Assembly (NCBI GenBank): GCA_900551885.1
Contig: URXS01000073.1
Coordinates: 1-9,627 of the forward strand
DNA: 9,627 nt
Direction: 5' to 3'
From: an uncultured Oscillibacter sp.
GTDB taxonomy: Bacteria > Bacillota > Clostridia > Oscillospirales > Oscillospiraceae
Made by a program: the position numbers and the translations under genes. Under the pieces are notes generated by a model that saw only the letters and a list, made by a program, of their open reading frames with translations, did not search any database and was not told the origin of the DNA. Shown one piece after another: positions 1 through 6,482 of this stretch (positions are counted from its first letter, which is position 1; every line of letters starts with the position of its first letter).

Positions 1-2486
1 ACACCCTGGGCTACGGCGGCGGATACCTGCTCTCGCCCGACGCCTATCCCGACCACGGAGACGGCACGCCGCCCCAGTGGGCCGCTGCCGGCATGGCGGG
101 CAGCTTCCCCGCCGCCTGGCTCACCTGGGATGGGGAGGCCATCACCGGCACGGCCCCCGGCTGGAACCACACCGGTTACGGTGAGACGGAGCCTCTGACG
201 GGTCTGGCCGCCCCGGCGGCGCTGCTGTACGCGGAGCATGATCTCTACACCGCCGGGGAACTGGGCGAACTGGAGATGAACGGCGTGGATTTGTCCACGG
301 TGGAGACTTCCGCCGCCTACTGGTATGTCTTTCTGGCGGAACCTGGCGATACTACTGGCATCCTGCTGAGCCTCAACGCCAAGAATTTCTCCCGGGAAGA
401 CGCCGTGGCCTTTGCCCGGTCCGTGGAATTCCTGGAGACGGAGACCCTGACGGCGGAGGAGCGGGCTGCACAGATCCGCTCCGCCCTGTCCCAGGTGCCG
501 GAAGCCTACGCGGACAAAGTGATCGCGGGCCGGGACCCGGAACCGGAGGACAACATCCTGATCTCCTTCTGGTACGCCCCGGACTACGACAGCGACTACG
601 GCGGCTGGCTGTTCTGGGTGTACCGGTGGGACCAGGCGGATTTTGAGAAGCACCTGTGCGACGCCGACCACAGCGGCATCTCCTGCTTCGGCCGGGACAC
701 AGACGGCTACTATTACGCCGTCCACTTCCCCACGGACGTCAACTTCTCCCCGGAGAACGGTGAGGACTACCATGCCATCCAATCCGCCCTGATGGACTGG
801 GCGGAGGAGACCGCATTGGCCGTGGCGGGCATGGAGCCCTTCAGCGAAAGCGACGTCCAGGCCCTGCGGAACCAGCCATTCCAGTTCCCCAGCAACCACA
901 TCACCGCTCTCTACCATCCCTATTACGCCGTCAACGGCCAATGGGAGCCCACCTGGACCCTGATCCTCGCCCAGCCGGTGACCCAGGGGGAGGGCGGCAT
1001 CTGGTGCGTGGAGCAGGTATGGTTCCCCGATGGGGAGTACCCTGACCGCCGGGTGGTCCGGCCCGACACAGACCTGCCCATGGCGGACTACTACGCCGAC
1101 CTCCAGGCCCAGGCGGACGCAGGGCAGGCAGACTGGGCCCTGGAGCCCATGGAGGTGTGCCTGCGGTATGCCTATTCCTACGGAGGCGGGCACCTCAGCG
1201 CCACGGCGGAGAGCTTCGAGCTGGGCGAGATCTACTCCTCCGCCCCGTACAGCGGCAACCGGAAGGCCGCGGAGAACCTGACGGCGGTGCTCCGGAACAA
1301 CACCGGACGGCTGGAAGCGGACCTGAACTACAACAGCGGCGGCACCTGGGAGATGGACACTCTGTCCATTTCCACCTCGGACCCGTCGGTCCAGTCTCTG
1401 CTGGACGCCCTCACCGGCGATGGGTACAGTTGGGTAGACACCCGCTGGACCTGGCCCGTTGTCACGGACCCCTGGTCCTCGGAGGAGGATGGGGATTACT
1501 TCCTCTACCTCCACGACCCCGACAACCGTTTCGGCCTGTCGTTCTACCTGGGCAACCCCTATGTCCCGTACAGCGAGGCGGGCGGCGACTCCGTCGTCTA
1601 TCAGGTGACGGCCATGGACGGCGGGCAGAGCGCAGCAGAAGCCGTCCGGGCGTGGTTCGACCAACAGCAGGACGCTCCGCGCACCGCCGATGTCCAGGCC
1701 GGTGCGCTGATGGACGCCATCCGCTTCAACGAGACGGTAGTGATGGAGATGCTGCGTGCCGACGGCGTGGGCGGCGGGCGGTATATCACTACCCCCCGGG
1801 GCGCCGCCAACGCCGAATACACTGCCCTCAACTTTACCTCTCCCAGCCTATTCACCTGGTCCCGGGCGGAGGACGGCCTGCCGCCCTCCCCGGAACCGGA
1901 GGCATCTCTGATCCTCTCCTCCCCAGACGGGCGGTATGCCATCCAGGTCTGGACCGGTAGCGATCTGGTCCGGTGCACCGACAGCGGCGAGACCTACTGG
2001 CTCCGGGCGGAGAGCACCGGCCAGGATGTATTTTCCGGCAGCATCTTTCAGCATCTGCGGTTCTGGTACGACGAGGTGGAGCTGACCGCCCTCCAGGGAG
2101 ATGTGGTGATTCCGGACACCGGGCAGGACCATCTGGCCATCGCCCAGGCCTGGGCGGACGCGGTGCAGGCGGTCAATCTCCGGGTGACGCCGGGCAGCAA
2201 ATACGCCCTGAGCTATGTGCGCAACGTGGTCTCTCTGGAGGAGGATGCCATGGACAGTTGGTATCAGCCCTTCATGCTGGAGACCGATCACTTCTACTTC
2301 TCCTATGTCCGGATATTCGTGCCGGAAAATGAGCAGTCCCTGGGCTGGAGCATGGCCGGAAACACCGGCGGCTACGACGGGTCCTACGGCGAGGCTCCGG
2401 AGGGGGCCTTCATGAACTGGCAGATGGGTCCCATGTACCTGACCGACGGCGGCTGGCGCTGCGACGGTACCGGTACGGGGCCGTGA
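1..2486 (+). CDS. Large hypothetical protein, 5'-truncated by window edge
   Basis: The reading frame is open from position 3 and ends at TGA 2484-2486, giving 827 residues with the N-terminus off the window. The first in-window ATG (93) has no ribosome binding site and the frame is coding-like before it, so it is not the start. I recognise no family. The visible part has no transmembrane helix, no metal-binding or nucleotide-binding motif and no clear repeat. It is rich in W, Y, D, G and P, acidic, and contains only five lysines that I can count. This composition fits an extracytoplasmic or surface domain, which is inference; a signal peptide or membrane anchor would lie upstream. Several stretches look like beta-rich sensor or propeller-like modules (for example ILSSPDGRYAIQVW near residue 640), but this is only a resemblance. 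A strong terminator follows the stop directly, so it is the last gene of its transcript. High confidence that it is coding, no confidence in function. Confidence 0.5.
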   Translation, partial: TLGYGGGYLLSPDAYPDHGDGTPPQWAAAGMAGSFPAAWLTWDGEAITGTAPGWNHTGYGETEPLTGLAAPAALLYAEHDLYTAGELGELEMNGVDLSTVETSAAYWYVFLAEPGDTTGILLSLNAKNFSREDAVAFARSVEFLETETLTAEERAAQIRSALSQVPEAYADKVIAGRDPEPEDNILISFWYAPDYDSDYGGWLFWVYRWDQADFEKHLCDADHSGISCFGRDTDGYYYAVHFPTDVNFSPENGEDYHAIQSALMDWAEETALAVAGMEPFSESDVQALRNQPFQFPSNHITALYHPYYAVNGQWEPTWTLILAQPVTQGEGGIWCVEQVWFPDGEYPDRRVVRPDTDLPMADYYADLQAQADAGQADWALEPMEVCLRYAYSYGGGHLSATAESFELGEIYSSAPYSGNRKAAENLTAVLRNNTGRLEADLNYNSGGTWEMDTLSISTSDPSVQSLLDALTGDGYSWVDTRWTWPVVTDPWSSEEDGDYFLYLHDPDNRFGLSFYLGNPYVPYSEAGGDSVVYQVTAMDGGQSAAEAVRAWFDQQQDAPRTADVQAGALMDAIRFNETVVMEMLRADGVGGGRYITTPRGAANAEYTALNFTSPSLFTWSRAEDGLPPSPEPEASLILSSPDGRYAIQVWTGSDLVRCTDSGETYWLRAESTGQDVFSGSIFQHLRFWYDEVELTALQGDVVIPDTGQDHLAIAQAWADAVQAVNLRVTPGSKYALSYVRNVVSLEEDAMDSWYQPFMLETDHFYFSYVRIFVPENEQSLGWSMAGNTGGYDGSYGEAPEGAFMNWQMGPMYLTDGGWRCDGTGTGP

Positions 2487-2493
2487 TACAATT

Positions 2494-2530
2494 AAAAAGG
2501 GGGAGGGGCCAAGGTCCCTCCCCCCTTTTC
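2494..2530 (+). terminator. Rho-independent terminator after the large hypothetical gene
   Basis: A 9-bp G/C stem, GGGGGAGGG (2499-2507) with CCCTCCCCC (2516-2524), is followed by TTTT (2526-2529). A run of A (2494-2498) precedes it. It starts 8 nt after the stop codon. The T-tract also supplies the candidate -35 of the next gene. Confidence 0.5.
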
Positions 2531-2554
2531 ATTTTCCGCCCGCCGCGCTATACT
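2526..2554 (+). promoter_or_regulatory. Candidate sigma-A promoter for the ribokinase gene
   Basis: TTTTCA (2526-2531, 4 of 6 to TTGACA), a 17-nt spacer, and TATACT (2549-2554, 5 of 6 to TATAAT). It lies 28 nt before the start codon. The -35 overlaps the T-tract of the preceding terminator, a compact arrangement that keeps the two genes transcriptionally separate. Confidence 0.5.
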
Positions 2555-2582
2555 GGAGAAAAACGCAGCGGGAGGTCTCCCC

Positions 2583-3476
2583 ATGGAAATTGTCAACTTT
2601 GGGTCCATGAATCTGGACTATGTCTACACGGTGCCGGACTTCGTGCAGCCGGGGGAGACCCTGGCTGCGGACAGCCGGGCCATCTACTGCGGCGGAAAGG
2701 GCCTGAACCAGTCCGTGGCCGCCGCCCGGGCCGGGGCGGTTGTCCGTCACGCCGGAATGCTGGGCCAGGGCGGAGAGCCCCTGCGGGCGGTGCTGGAGCG
2801 CACCGGCGTGGATACCGGATTGCTGGCCGATTGTCCGCTGCCCCAGGGCCACACTGTCATCCAGGTCTCCCGCACCGGAGAGAACTGCATCCTGCTGTAC
2901 CGCGGCTCCAACGGTGCCGTCACCGCCGATTACATCCGCCAGGCCCTGGGCCGGCTCTCCGCTCCCGCCTATATTCTGACCCAGAACGAGACCGCAGGGC
3001 TTTCTGACCTGCTGACCCTGGCGGCGGAGCGGGGCCATCGGGTCTGCCTCAACGCCTCCCCGGTGGACCAGGCCCTGCTGGACACGGACCTGAGTGGCCT
3101 TTCCTGGCTGCTGATCAACCGGCTGGAGGGAAACCAGCTCACCGGCCAGGAGGAGCCCCAGGCCATTCTGGATACCCTGGAGACCCGGTACCCCGCCATG
3201 GGCGTGGTGCTGACGCTGGGCAAAAAGGGCGCCCTGTGCCGCAGCGGTGGGCACCAGTTGTTTCAGCCCAGCTTTCCGGCCAAGGCGGTGGATACCACCG
3301 GCGCCGGGGACACCTTCACCGGCTATTTCCTGGCCATGCTGGCCCGGGAACGCTCTTTGGAGGAGGCGCTGCCCATGGCGGCCATGGCGGCGGCCATCGC
3401 GGTGACCCGCCCTGGCGCGGAGCCCTCCATTCCCCAGGAGGCAGAGGTCCAGGCCCGGTTGGCGGAAATCCGATAA
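2583..3476 (+). CDS. rbsK: Ribokinase-like PfkB family sugar kinase
   Basis: A 297-residue cytoplasmic ATP-dependent sugar kinase of the usual ribokinase length. The N-terminal substrate region reads VNFGSMNLD (4-12). PfkB signature 1 is seen as GGKGLNQ (37-43). The domain core has NASPVD (157-162), LLINRLEGNQL (176-186) and TLGKKGAL (211-218). PfkB signature 2 is DTTGAGDTFTG (237-247), with catalytic base Asp243 and the GAGD anion hole. The C-terminal TRPGAEPSIP (275-284) is typical of RbsK proper, which phosphorylates D-ribose to ribose-5-phosphate for the pentose phosphate pathway. GGAGG at 2571-2575, 7 nt before ATG, fixes the start. The gene stands alone between terminators with no ribose transporter or lacI-type regulator nearby, so the exact sugar (ribose, deoxyribose or another) is not proven. 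Family call very sure; substrate moderately sure. Confidence 0.5.
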   Translation: MEIVNFGSMNLDYVYTVPDFVQPGETLAADSRAIYCGGKGLNQSVAAARAGAVVRHAGMLGQGGEPLRAVLERTGVDTGLLADCPLPQGHTVIQVSRTGENCILLYRGSNGAVTADYIRQALGRLSAPAYILTQNETAGLSDLLTLAAERGHRVCLNASPVDQALLDTDLSGLSWLLINRLEGNQLTGQEEPQAILDTLETRYPAMGVVLTLGKKGALCRSGGHQLFQPSFPAKAVDTTGAGDTFTGYFLAMLARERSLEEALPMAAMAAAIAVTRPGAEPSIPQEAEVQARLAEIR

Positions 3477-3501
3477 GCCGCCCCTCTGAAGCATGAAACA
3501 A

Positions 3502-3542
3502 CCTCGGTCCCCAGAACTGATCTGAGGACCAAGGCCATTTTT
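3502..3542. terminator. Shared bidirectional terminator between convergent genes
   Basis: The arms CCTCGGTCC (3502-3510) and GGACCAAGG (3526-3534) pair, and an inner CAGA (3512-3515)/TCTG (3521-3524) stem closes a 5-nt loop. On the plus strand there is one A-C mismatch in the outer arm and a TTTTT tract at 3538-3542. On the minus strand the mismatches become G-U pairs, giving a continuous 14-bp stem followed by TTGTTTC. It lies between the ribokinase stop (3476) and the converging 79-residue gene (stop at 3549) and can serve both. Confidence 0.5.
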
Positions 3543-3548
3543 ATGGAT

Positions 3549-3788
3549 TCAGTCCAAGTAATCTCCCACAGGTGTGGCGTTGTACTGTTTGATGATCTTA
3601 ATCATCACGGAGCCATCCGGCTGGGGAACCTCCTCCAGGATTTTGTACAGAGTCCGGTTACGCTCCAGGGTCATTTTATAATGCTCCACCTCCTGACGCA
3701 CCAGCTCCGCCGCCTCCCGGCTGGGAATGCCGTCCTTCAACATGAAATGCAGGGTCTGGCAAATACACGCCGCTTTTACACGCTTCAT
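3549..3788 (-). CDS. Uncharacterised 79-residue protein
   Basis: The frame is open from 3815, but the real start is almost surely ATG 3788-3786. AAGGAGG (minus strand, 3803-3797) sits 8 nt before it, whereas the upstream ATGs have no binding site and the site itself lies within their coding sequence. The product begins MKRVKAACICQTLHF and ends PVGDYLD. Residues about 22-52 (REAAELVRQEVEHYKMTL and following) look like one long amphipathic helix. They are followed by a loop VPQPDGS (54-60) and a beta strand VMIKIIKQYN (61-70). Two cysteines (8 and 10) form a CxC-like pair. There is no signal peptide or membrane segment, so it is probably cytoplasmic. From memory it resembles small conserved hypothetical proteins of Clostridia ending in QYNxxPxGDYLD, but I know of no function. 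It has its own promoter and an unusual leader hairpin. Confidence 0.5.
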   Translation of the reverse strand: MKRVKAACICQTLHFMLKDGIPSREAAELVRQEVEHYKMTLERNRTLYKILEEVPQPDGSVMIKIIKQYNATPVGDYLD

Positions 3789-3813
3789 TTCAAAATCCTC
3801 CTTCATCATTGTC

Positions 3814-3876
3814 AAAAAAGAACAACGAATGGGTCAACCGGATTTACGCAGTGACGCCACTCGTTGCTCTTTTTTT
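3814..3876 (-). terminator. Long terminator-like hairpin in the leader of the 79-residue gene
   Basis: Read on the minus strand, AGAGCAACGAGTGG pairs with CCATTCGTTGTTCT using two G-U wobbles. Flanking A6 (3876-3871) pairs with T6 (3819-3814), and an inner GTCA/TGAC stem lies beyond a one-base bulge. The total is about 23 bp ending in a six-T run, the shape of an intrinsic terminator. On the plus strand the wobbles become A-C mismatches, so the minus strand is the functional sense. It lies between a near-consensus promoter and the ribosome binding site, so it may be an attenuator, a small-RNA terminator, or a late terminator for the upstream SLH gene. Confidence 0.5.
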
Positions 3877-3905
3877 ATTATAATTGCTTTTTTAGAGGCT
3901 TTCAA
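3877..3905 (-). promoter_or_regulatory. Strong promoter for the 79-residue gene or a small RNA
   Basis: On the minus strand, TTGAAA (3905-3900), a spacer of exactly 17 nt, and a perfect TATAAT (3882-3877). Transcription would start near 3870, at the very base of the leader hairpin, giving a leader of about 80 nt before ATG 3788. Confidence 0.5.
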
Positions 3906-6133
3906 AAGGAGTTTTTCACAAAATCCCCCGATTTTCCATGCGCAAAATTCCGGCTGAACCAGACCGGTGCGCAGACCCCCAGCCTCCTTCTCCGTGGGCT
4001 GTCCCAATGCGGAGCAAGGGCCGGAGGCAAATGCCTCCGGCCCTTTGGCGCTCGGTTCGTTTCCCTCAGTTGGCGCTGGTCTGGTAGAACCCGCCACAAA
4101 ATCACCGCGAACTGCGCCCGGTTGGCGGTGCCGGCGGGATTCAGGGTGCCCTGGGTGGTGCCGCCCACGATGCCCTCCGCCACGGACCAGGCCATGGCGT
4201 CGGCGGCGTAGGAGGCCACGGAGGCCACATCCGGGTAGCCGGACAAGTCCGCCCTGGCGGTGGTGTCGTAGCCGTTCTGGGCGGCAAAGCGGTGCAAAAG
4301 CGCCACAAGCTGCTGCCGGGTCACGGCGCCGCCGGGATTGGTTCCGTCGGAGATGCCGTTGTTAACGGCCCAGGCCCTGGCGGCGGCCATGTCAACGGGA
4401 TTGCTGCCAGCCATGCGGACCAGGATCATCCACACCTGCTGCCGGGTGACGGTGCCGCCGGGAGCGAAAGTGGTGGACGTGGTACCATTCATGTAACCGT
4501 TTTCAAAAGCCCACTGGATCTCGTTGTATGCCCAGAAATCGGAGGGCACATCGGAGAAGGACATCTCCTCCGCCGGAGTGCTGCTCTGCTCCATGAAGGA
4601 CACATGGATGACCACCGAGCCGGCAGGCATTTCAAAGGTGTACTGGCTGTCGTCTCTCTGCCGCAGGGAGAGGGCGTCGCCGCCGCGGGTAGTGACGCTC
4701 AGCTCGTCCAGCACGTAGCCGTCGTCGGGGGTGACGGTGATGGTGACGGAGTCGTCCCTGTCGGCCCGGCGGGGGCTGACGGTGATGGAGCCGCCCCGGA
4801 TGCTGGAACTGGCGGGGACGGAGATGGAATAACCGTCGTCATCGTCGTCCCTGTCGGAGGTGGAGGGGGTACTGGGCTGCTGGGCGGCGGTGACAGTGAC
4901 AGTGCAGGTAGCCGACTTACCGCCCGCTGTGGCGGTGATGGTCACGCCCCGGTAAACGGCGGTGATGGTGGCGGTGCCGGGAGCCACAGCGGTAACAGTA
5001 CCGTCAGCGACGGTGGCAATGGCAGTATCGCTGCTGATCCAGGTCACATCTTTGTCAGTGGCGTTGCTTGGGGAGACCGTTGCCGTCAGGCCGGCGGTTT
5101 CCCCCTTGGTGAGCGTCAACCAGGTCCTGTTCAGGGAAATGTCGGTAACCGGGATATCCGCTTCTTCAACATAGACCCAGCCATCCTTGTCAACGATGAC
5201 CTGGTATCCCTCTCCTGTGGCAAAGAGGTCCGCACTCACATCCACATCGGCATCGCCGAAACCGATGACACAGAACTTGGCGTGGATGGGGACGGTGACG
5301 CTTTGGTCTCCAGGCTGCCGGAGGAGCTGGATCGTCCCGTCAGGCTCCACAGCGTTTACGGCCTCCTGGAGGGTGTCGTAGAGGTAGGCGTTGCCGTCGT
5401 CCACAATGATAGCGGTGGTGGCGGGGGAGGTGATAATGGTGGTGCCTTGGTTAACGCCTTCTGGATTATTAGTGAGCTTTGAACTGCCAGTATCTAGTTG
5501 AATCCTGCTGTCGGAACCCATGCCAAGGTTTTTAAACTGCCCCGAGGTAATTTTTAACCTACTGCCATCTGCGCCATTTAACGCAACAGCAGTGCTGACA
5601 TCTACTATGCTGTTCTTTATGTTTCCTTCTATGGCACTGCTGTCAATATAAGTTATCCCTACCGCATTAATTGCGTCGCTAGCGGTAATCTGCACGTTAG
5701 AAATCATTGTGTATCCGTCTTGGCACGCAACTGCTGCACCAGCAGAAATAATATTGATATTTCCGTTTTCTATAGTGATCTGACTATTTCCATTGGAGCT
5801 GGAAAGTATACCCATTCCCCCGTTAACGGTTATCGTGTAACCGCCCAAATCCAAAACGCTCGGAGATTCGTCATCTGTATTTGTAATCATTAAGAATGCT
5901 TTTTCTGACGTGTCGATATTGTCTAGAAGCGTCACTGTCATCGGCCCTTCTAATTCCCCAGCTTTTGATGCAATAAAAAAATTGTTAAAATATTTCTCCA
6001 CCGAATTGTATTCCCCGTCAATGGAGGTTCCGCCACTTACTCGAATTACCGCATTATCAGCCAGCGCCGTCACAGGCAGAAAGGTCATCAACAGACACAA
6101 AACCGTAAGCAGGGACAATATTCGTTTTTTCAT
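3902..6133 (-). CDS. Secreted SLH-domain surface protein, 3' end apparently frameshifted
   Basis: Start ATG 6133-6131 is set by AGGAG (6147-6143) with 9-nt spacing and by the signal peptide it opens (MKKRILSLLTVLCLL, likely cleavage after TALA, residue 25). Regions in order: an exported passenger (about 26-320) with short Gly/Asn/Ser-rich strands like a beta-helix adhesin; a Big_2 Ig-like domain (about 327-414); an acidic linker SDRDDDDDG (426-434); a divergent InlB/Flg_new-type repeat (about 447-514); and three SLH repeats (about 526-575, 580-620, 630-681) that would bind pyruvylated wall polymer. As written it is 743 residues, with a non-homologous tail after ILWR (681). Dropping one C from 4090-4092 instead gives an ending FYQTSAN and TGA at 4068-4066 (688 residues), typical of SLH proteins and placed just before a hairpin. 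The passenger part is clearly AT-richer than the anchor part. Likely role: cell-wall-anchored adhesin or surface layer component; ligand unknown. Confidence 0.5.
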   Translation of the reverse strand: MKKRILSLLTVLCLLMTFLPVTALADNAVIRVSGGTSIDGEYNSVEKYFNNFFIASKAGELEGPMTVTLLDNIDTSEKAFLMITNTDDESPSVLDLGGYTITVNGGMGILSSSNGNSQITIENGNINIISAGAAVACQDGYTMISNVQITASDAINAVGITYIDSSAIEGNIKNSIVDVSTAVALNGADGSRLKITSGQFKNLGMGSDSRIQLDTGSSKLTNNPEGVNQGTTIITSPATTAIIVDDGNAYLYDTLQEAVNAVEPDGTIQLLRQPGDQSVTVPIHAKFCVIGFGDADVDVSADLFATGEGYQVIVDKDGWVYVEEADIPVTDISLNRTWLTLTKGETAGLTATVSPSNATDKDVTWISSDTAIATVADGTVTAVAPGTATITAVYRGVTITATAGGKSATCTVTVTAAQQPSTPSTSDRDDDDDGYSISVPASSSIRGGSITVSPRRADRDDSVTITVTPDDGYVLDELSVTTRGGDALSLRQRDDSQYTFEMPAGSVVIHVSFMEQSSTPAEEMSFSDVPSDFWAYNEIQWAFENGYMNGTTSTTFAPGGTVTRQQVWMILVRMAGSNPVDMAAARAWAVNNGISDGTNPGGAVTRQQLVALLHRFAAQNGYDTTARADLSGYPDVASVASYAADAMAWSVAEGIVGGTTQGTLNPAGTANRAQFAVILWRVLPDQRQLRETNRAPKGRRHLPPALAPHWDSPRRRRLGVCAPVWFSRNFAHGKSGDFVKNSF
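4016..4045 (-). terminator. Hairpin after the restored SLH stop
   Basis: A perfect 11-bp inverted repeat, GGGCCGGAGGC (4018-4028) and GCCTCCGGCCC (4033-4043), with a 4-nt loop and two further A-T pairs at the base. It lies about 20 nt past the restored TGA at 4066. The T-tract on the minus strand is weak (TTGCT), so termination may be partial or the hairpin may protect the mRNA 3' end. The frameshifted reading frame passes straight through it. Confidence 0.5.
4931..4969. repeat. 12-bp direct repeat, 27-bp period, inside the Big_2 domain
   Basis: GGCGGTGATGGT occurs at 4931-4942 and again at 4958-4969. The 27-bp step encodes nine extra residues in frame, so the protein reads ITA-VYRGVTITA-TAGG, where the usual Big_2 strand has a single ITAT. 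It looks like an in-frame insertion or slippage product. Confidence 0.5.
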
Positions 6134-6199
6134 TCTCTTTCGCTCCTCTCGTTTCCACACGTTCCAATCAGGGTACACACTCTGGGTATTACAGTTCCG

Positions 6200-6228
6200 A
6201 TTATACCCGATATATCGGGAATATTCAA
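6200..6228 (-). promoter_or_regulatory. Promoter of the SLH surface protein gene
   Basis: On the minus strand, TTGAAT (6228-6223, 4 of 6), a 17-nt spacer, and a perfect TATAAT (6205-6200). The predicted start near 6193 gives a leader of about 60 nt before ATG 6133. Confidence 0.5.
6206..6219. promoter_or_regulatory. Perfect palindromic operator candidate
   Basis: CCCGATATATCGGG is a perfect 14-bp palindrome that fills most of the 17-nt spacer between the -35 and -10 of the surface protein promoter. A dimeric repressor bound here would block RNA polymerase. The divergent HTH gene at 6276 is the nearest candidate binder; that link is inference. Confidence 0.5.
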
Positions 6229-6244
6229 GGTCCACACCGGGAAA

Positions 6245-6250
6245 TATAAT
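6245..6250 (+). promoter_or_regulatory. Candidate -10 element of the HTH regulator gene
   Basis: A perfect TATAAT at 6245-6250; the -35 region 17 nt upstream (TATTCA, 6222-6227) is weak. Transcription would start near 6257. That excludes the in-frame ATG at 6249 from the mRNA and supports the TTG start at 6276. The weak -35 and the adjacent palindrome suggest a regulated or autoregulated promoter. Confidence 0.5.
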
Positions 6251-6251
6251 G

Positions 6252-6277
6252 AAAACCACAAGCGAGGTGGTTTTTTT
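6252..6277. promoter_or_regulatory. Hairpin overlapping the HTH ribosome binding site
   Basis: AAAACCAC (6252-6259) and GTGGTTTT (6267-6274) form an 8-bp stem with a 7-nt loop, and the T-run extends to 6277. The 3' arm covers part of the GAGGTGG binding site of the HTH gene. If the whole arm is transcribed it could act as an attenuator or hide the binding site; if transcription starts near 6257 the stem is largely lost. It could also be a fortuitous match. Confidence 0.5.
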
Positions 6278-6482
6278 GATCGTATATGACCCGCTGTGGG
6301 CGACCATGCGGAGCAAGGGGATCACGACCTACGCCCTTATCAAGGACCATTCCTTCAGCCGGGGGACCCTGGATTCCCTGAAACATAACCGCAATATCTC
6401 CACCGCCACCCTCAATGACCTGTGCCGGATTCTCTCCTGCCGGGTGGAAGACATTCTGGAATACGTCCCCGATGAAACGTAA
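6276..6482 (+). CDS. Small Cro/CI-type HTH regulator (HTH_26-like), TTG start
   Basis: A 68-residue cytoplasmic DNA-binding protein. It begins MIVYDPLWATM, the usual opening of this small XRE-like family. The helix-turn-helix falls about residues 17-38 (TYALIKDHSFSRGTLDSL), followed by the conserved NISTATLNDLCRILSCRVEDILEY (40-63) and an acidic tail PDET. The start is TTG 6276-6278, with GAGGTGG (6264-6270) 5 nt before it. An in-frame ATG at 6249 would add nine residues atypical of the family, has a poor binding site and overlaps the likely -10 box. The gene is divergent from the SLH surface protein, with a palindromic operator between them. Control of that gene, or autoregulation, is the obvious hypothesis. 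It ends in its own terminator. Family call is sure, target unknown. Confidence 0.5.
   Translation: MIVYDPLWATMRSKGITTYALIKDHSFSRGTLDSLKHNRNISTATLNDLCRILSCRVEDILEYVPDET

Noticed and set aside
2529..3494. Minus-strand frame opposite the ribokinase gene
   Set aside because: Ribokinase motifs on the plus strand are decisive; the opposite frame has no start signal.
3543..3854. Plus-strand frame across the 79-residue gene
   Set aside because: It starts inside the terminator region with no binding site and lies antisense to a gene with a clear ribosome binding site and promoter.
4018..4043. Perfect inverted repeat considered as an insertion-sequence end or attachment site
   Set aside because: There is no transposase, no second copy and no target duplication; its place right after the restored SLH stop fits a 3' end hairpin.
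4741..5000. Repetitive GGTGAC/GGTGATGG-type sequence considered as a tandem repeat array
   Set aside because: It reflects repeated V-T-I-T coding in the beta-strand domains, apart from the one exact 27-bp step reported.
4292..5482. Plus-strand glycine/aspartate-rich open frame opposite the SLH gene
   Set aside because: An antisense shadow of the repetitive T/V/A/S codons of the Big_2 and linker regions; no binding site and no recognisable domain.
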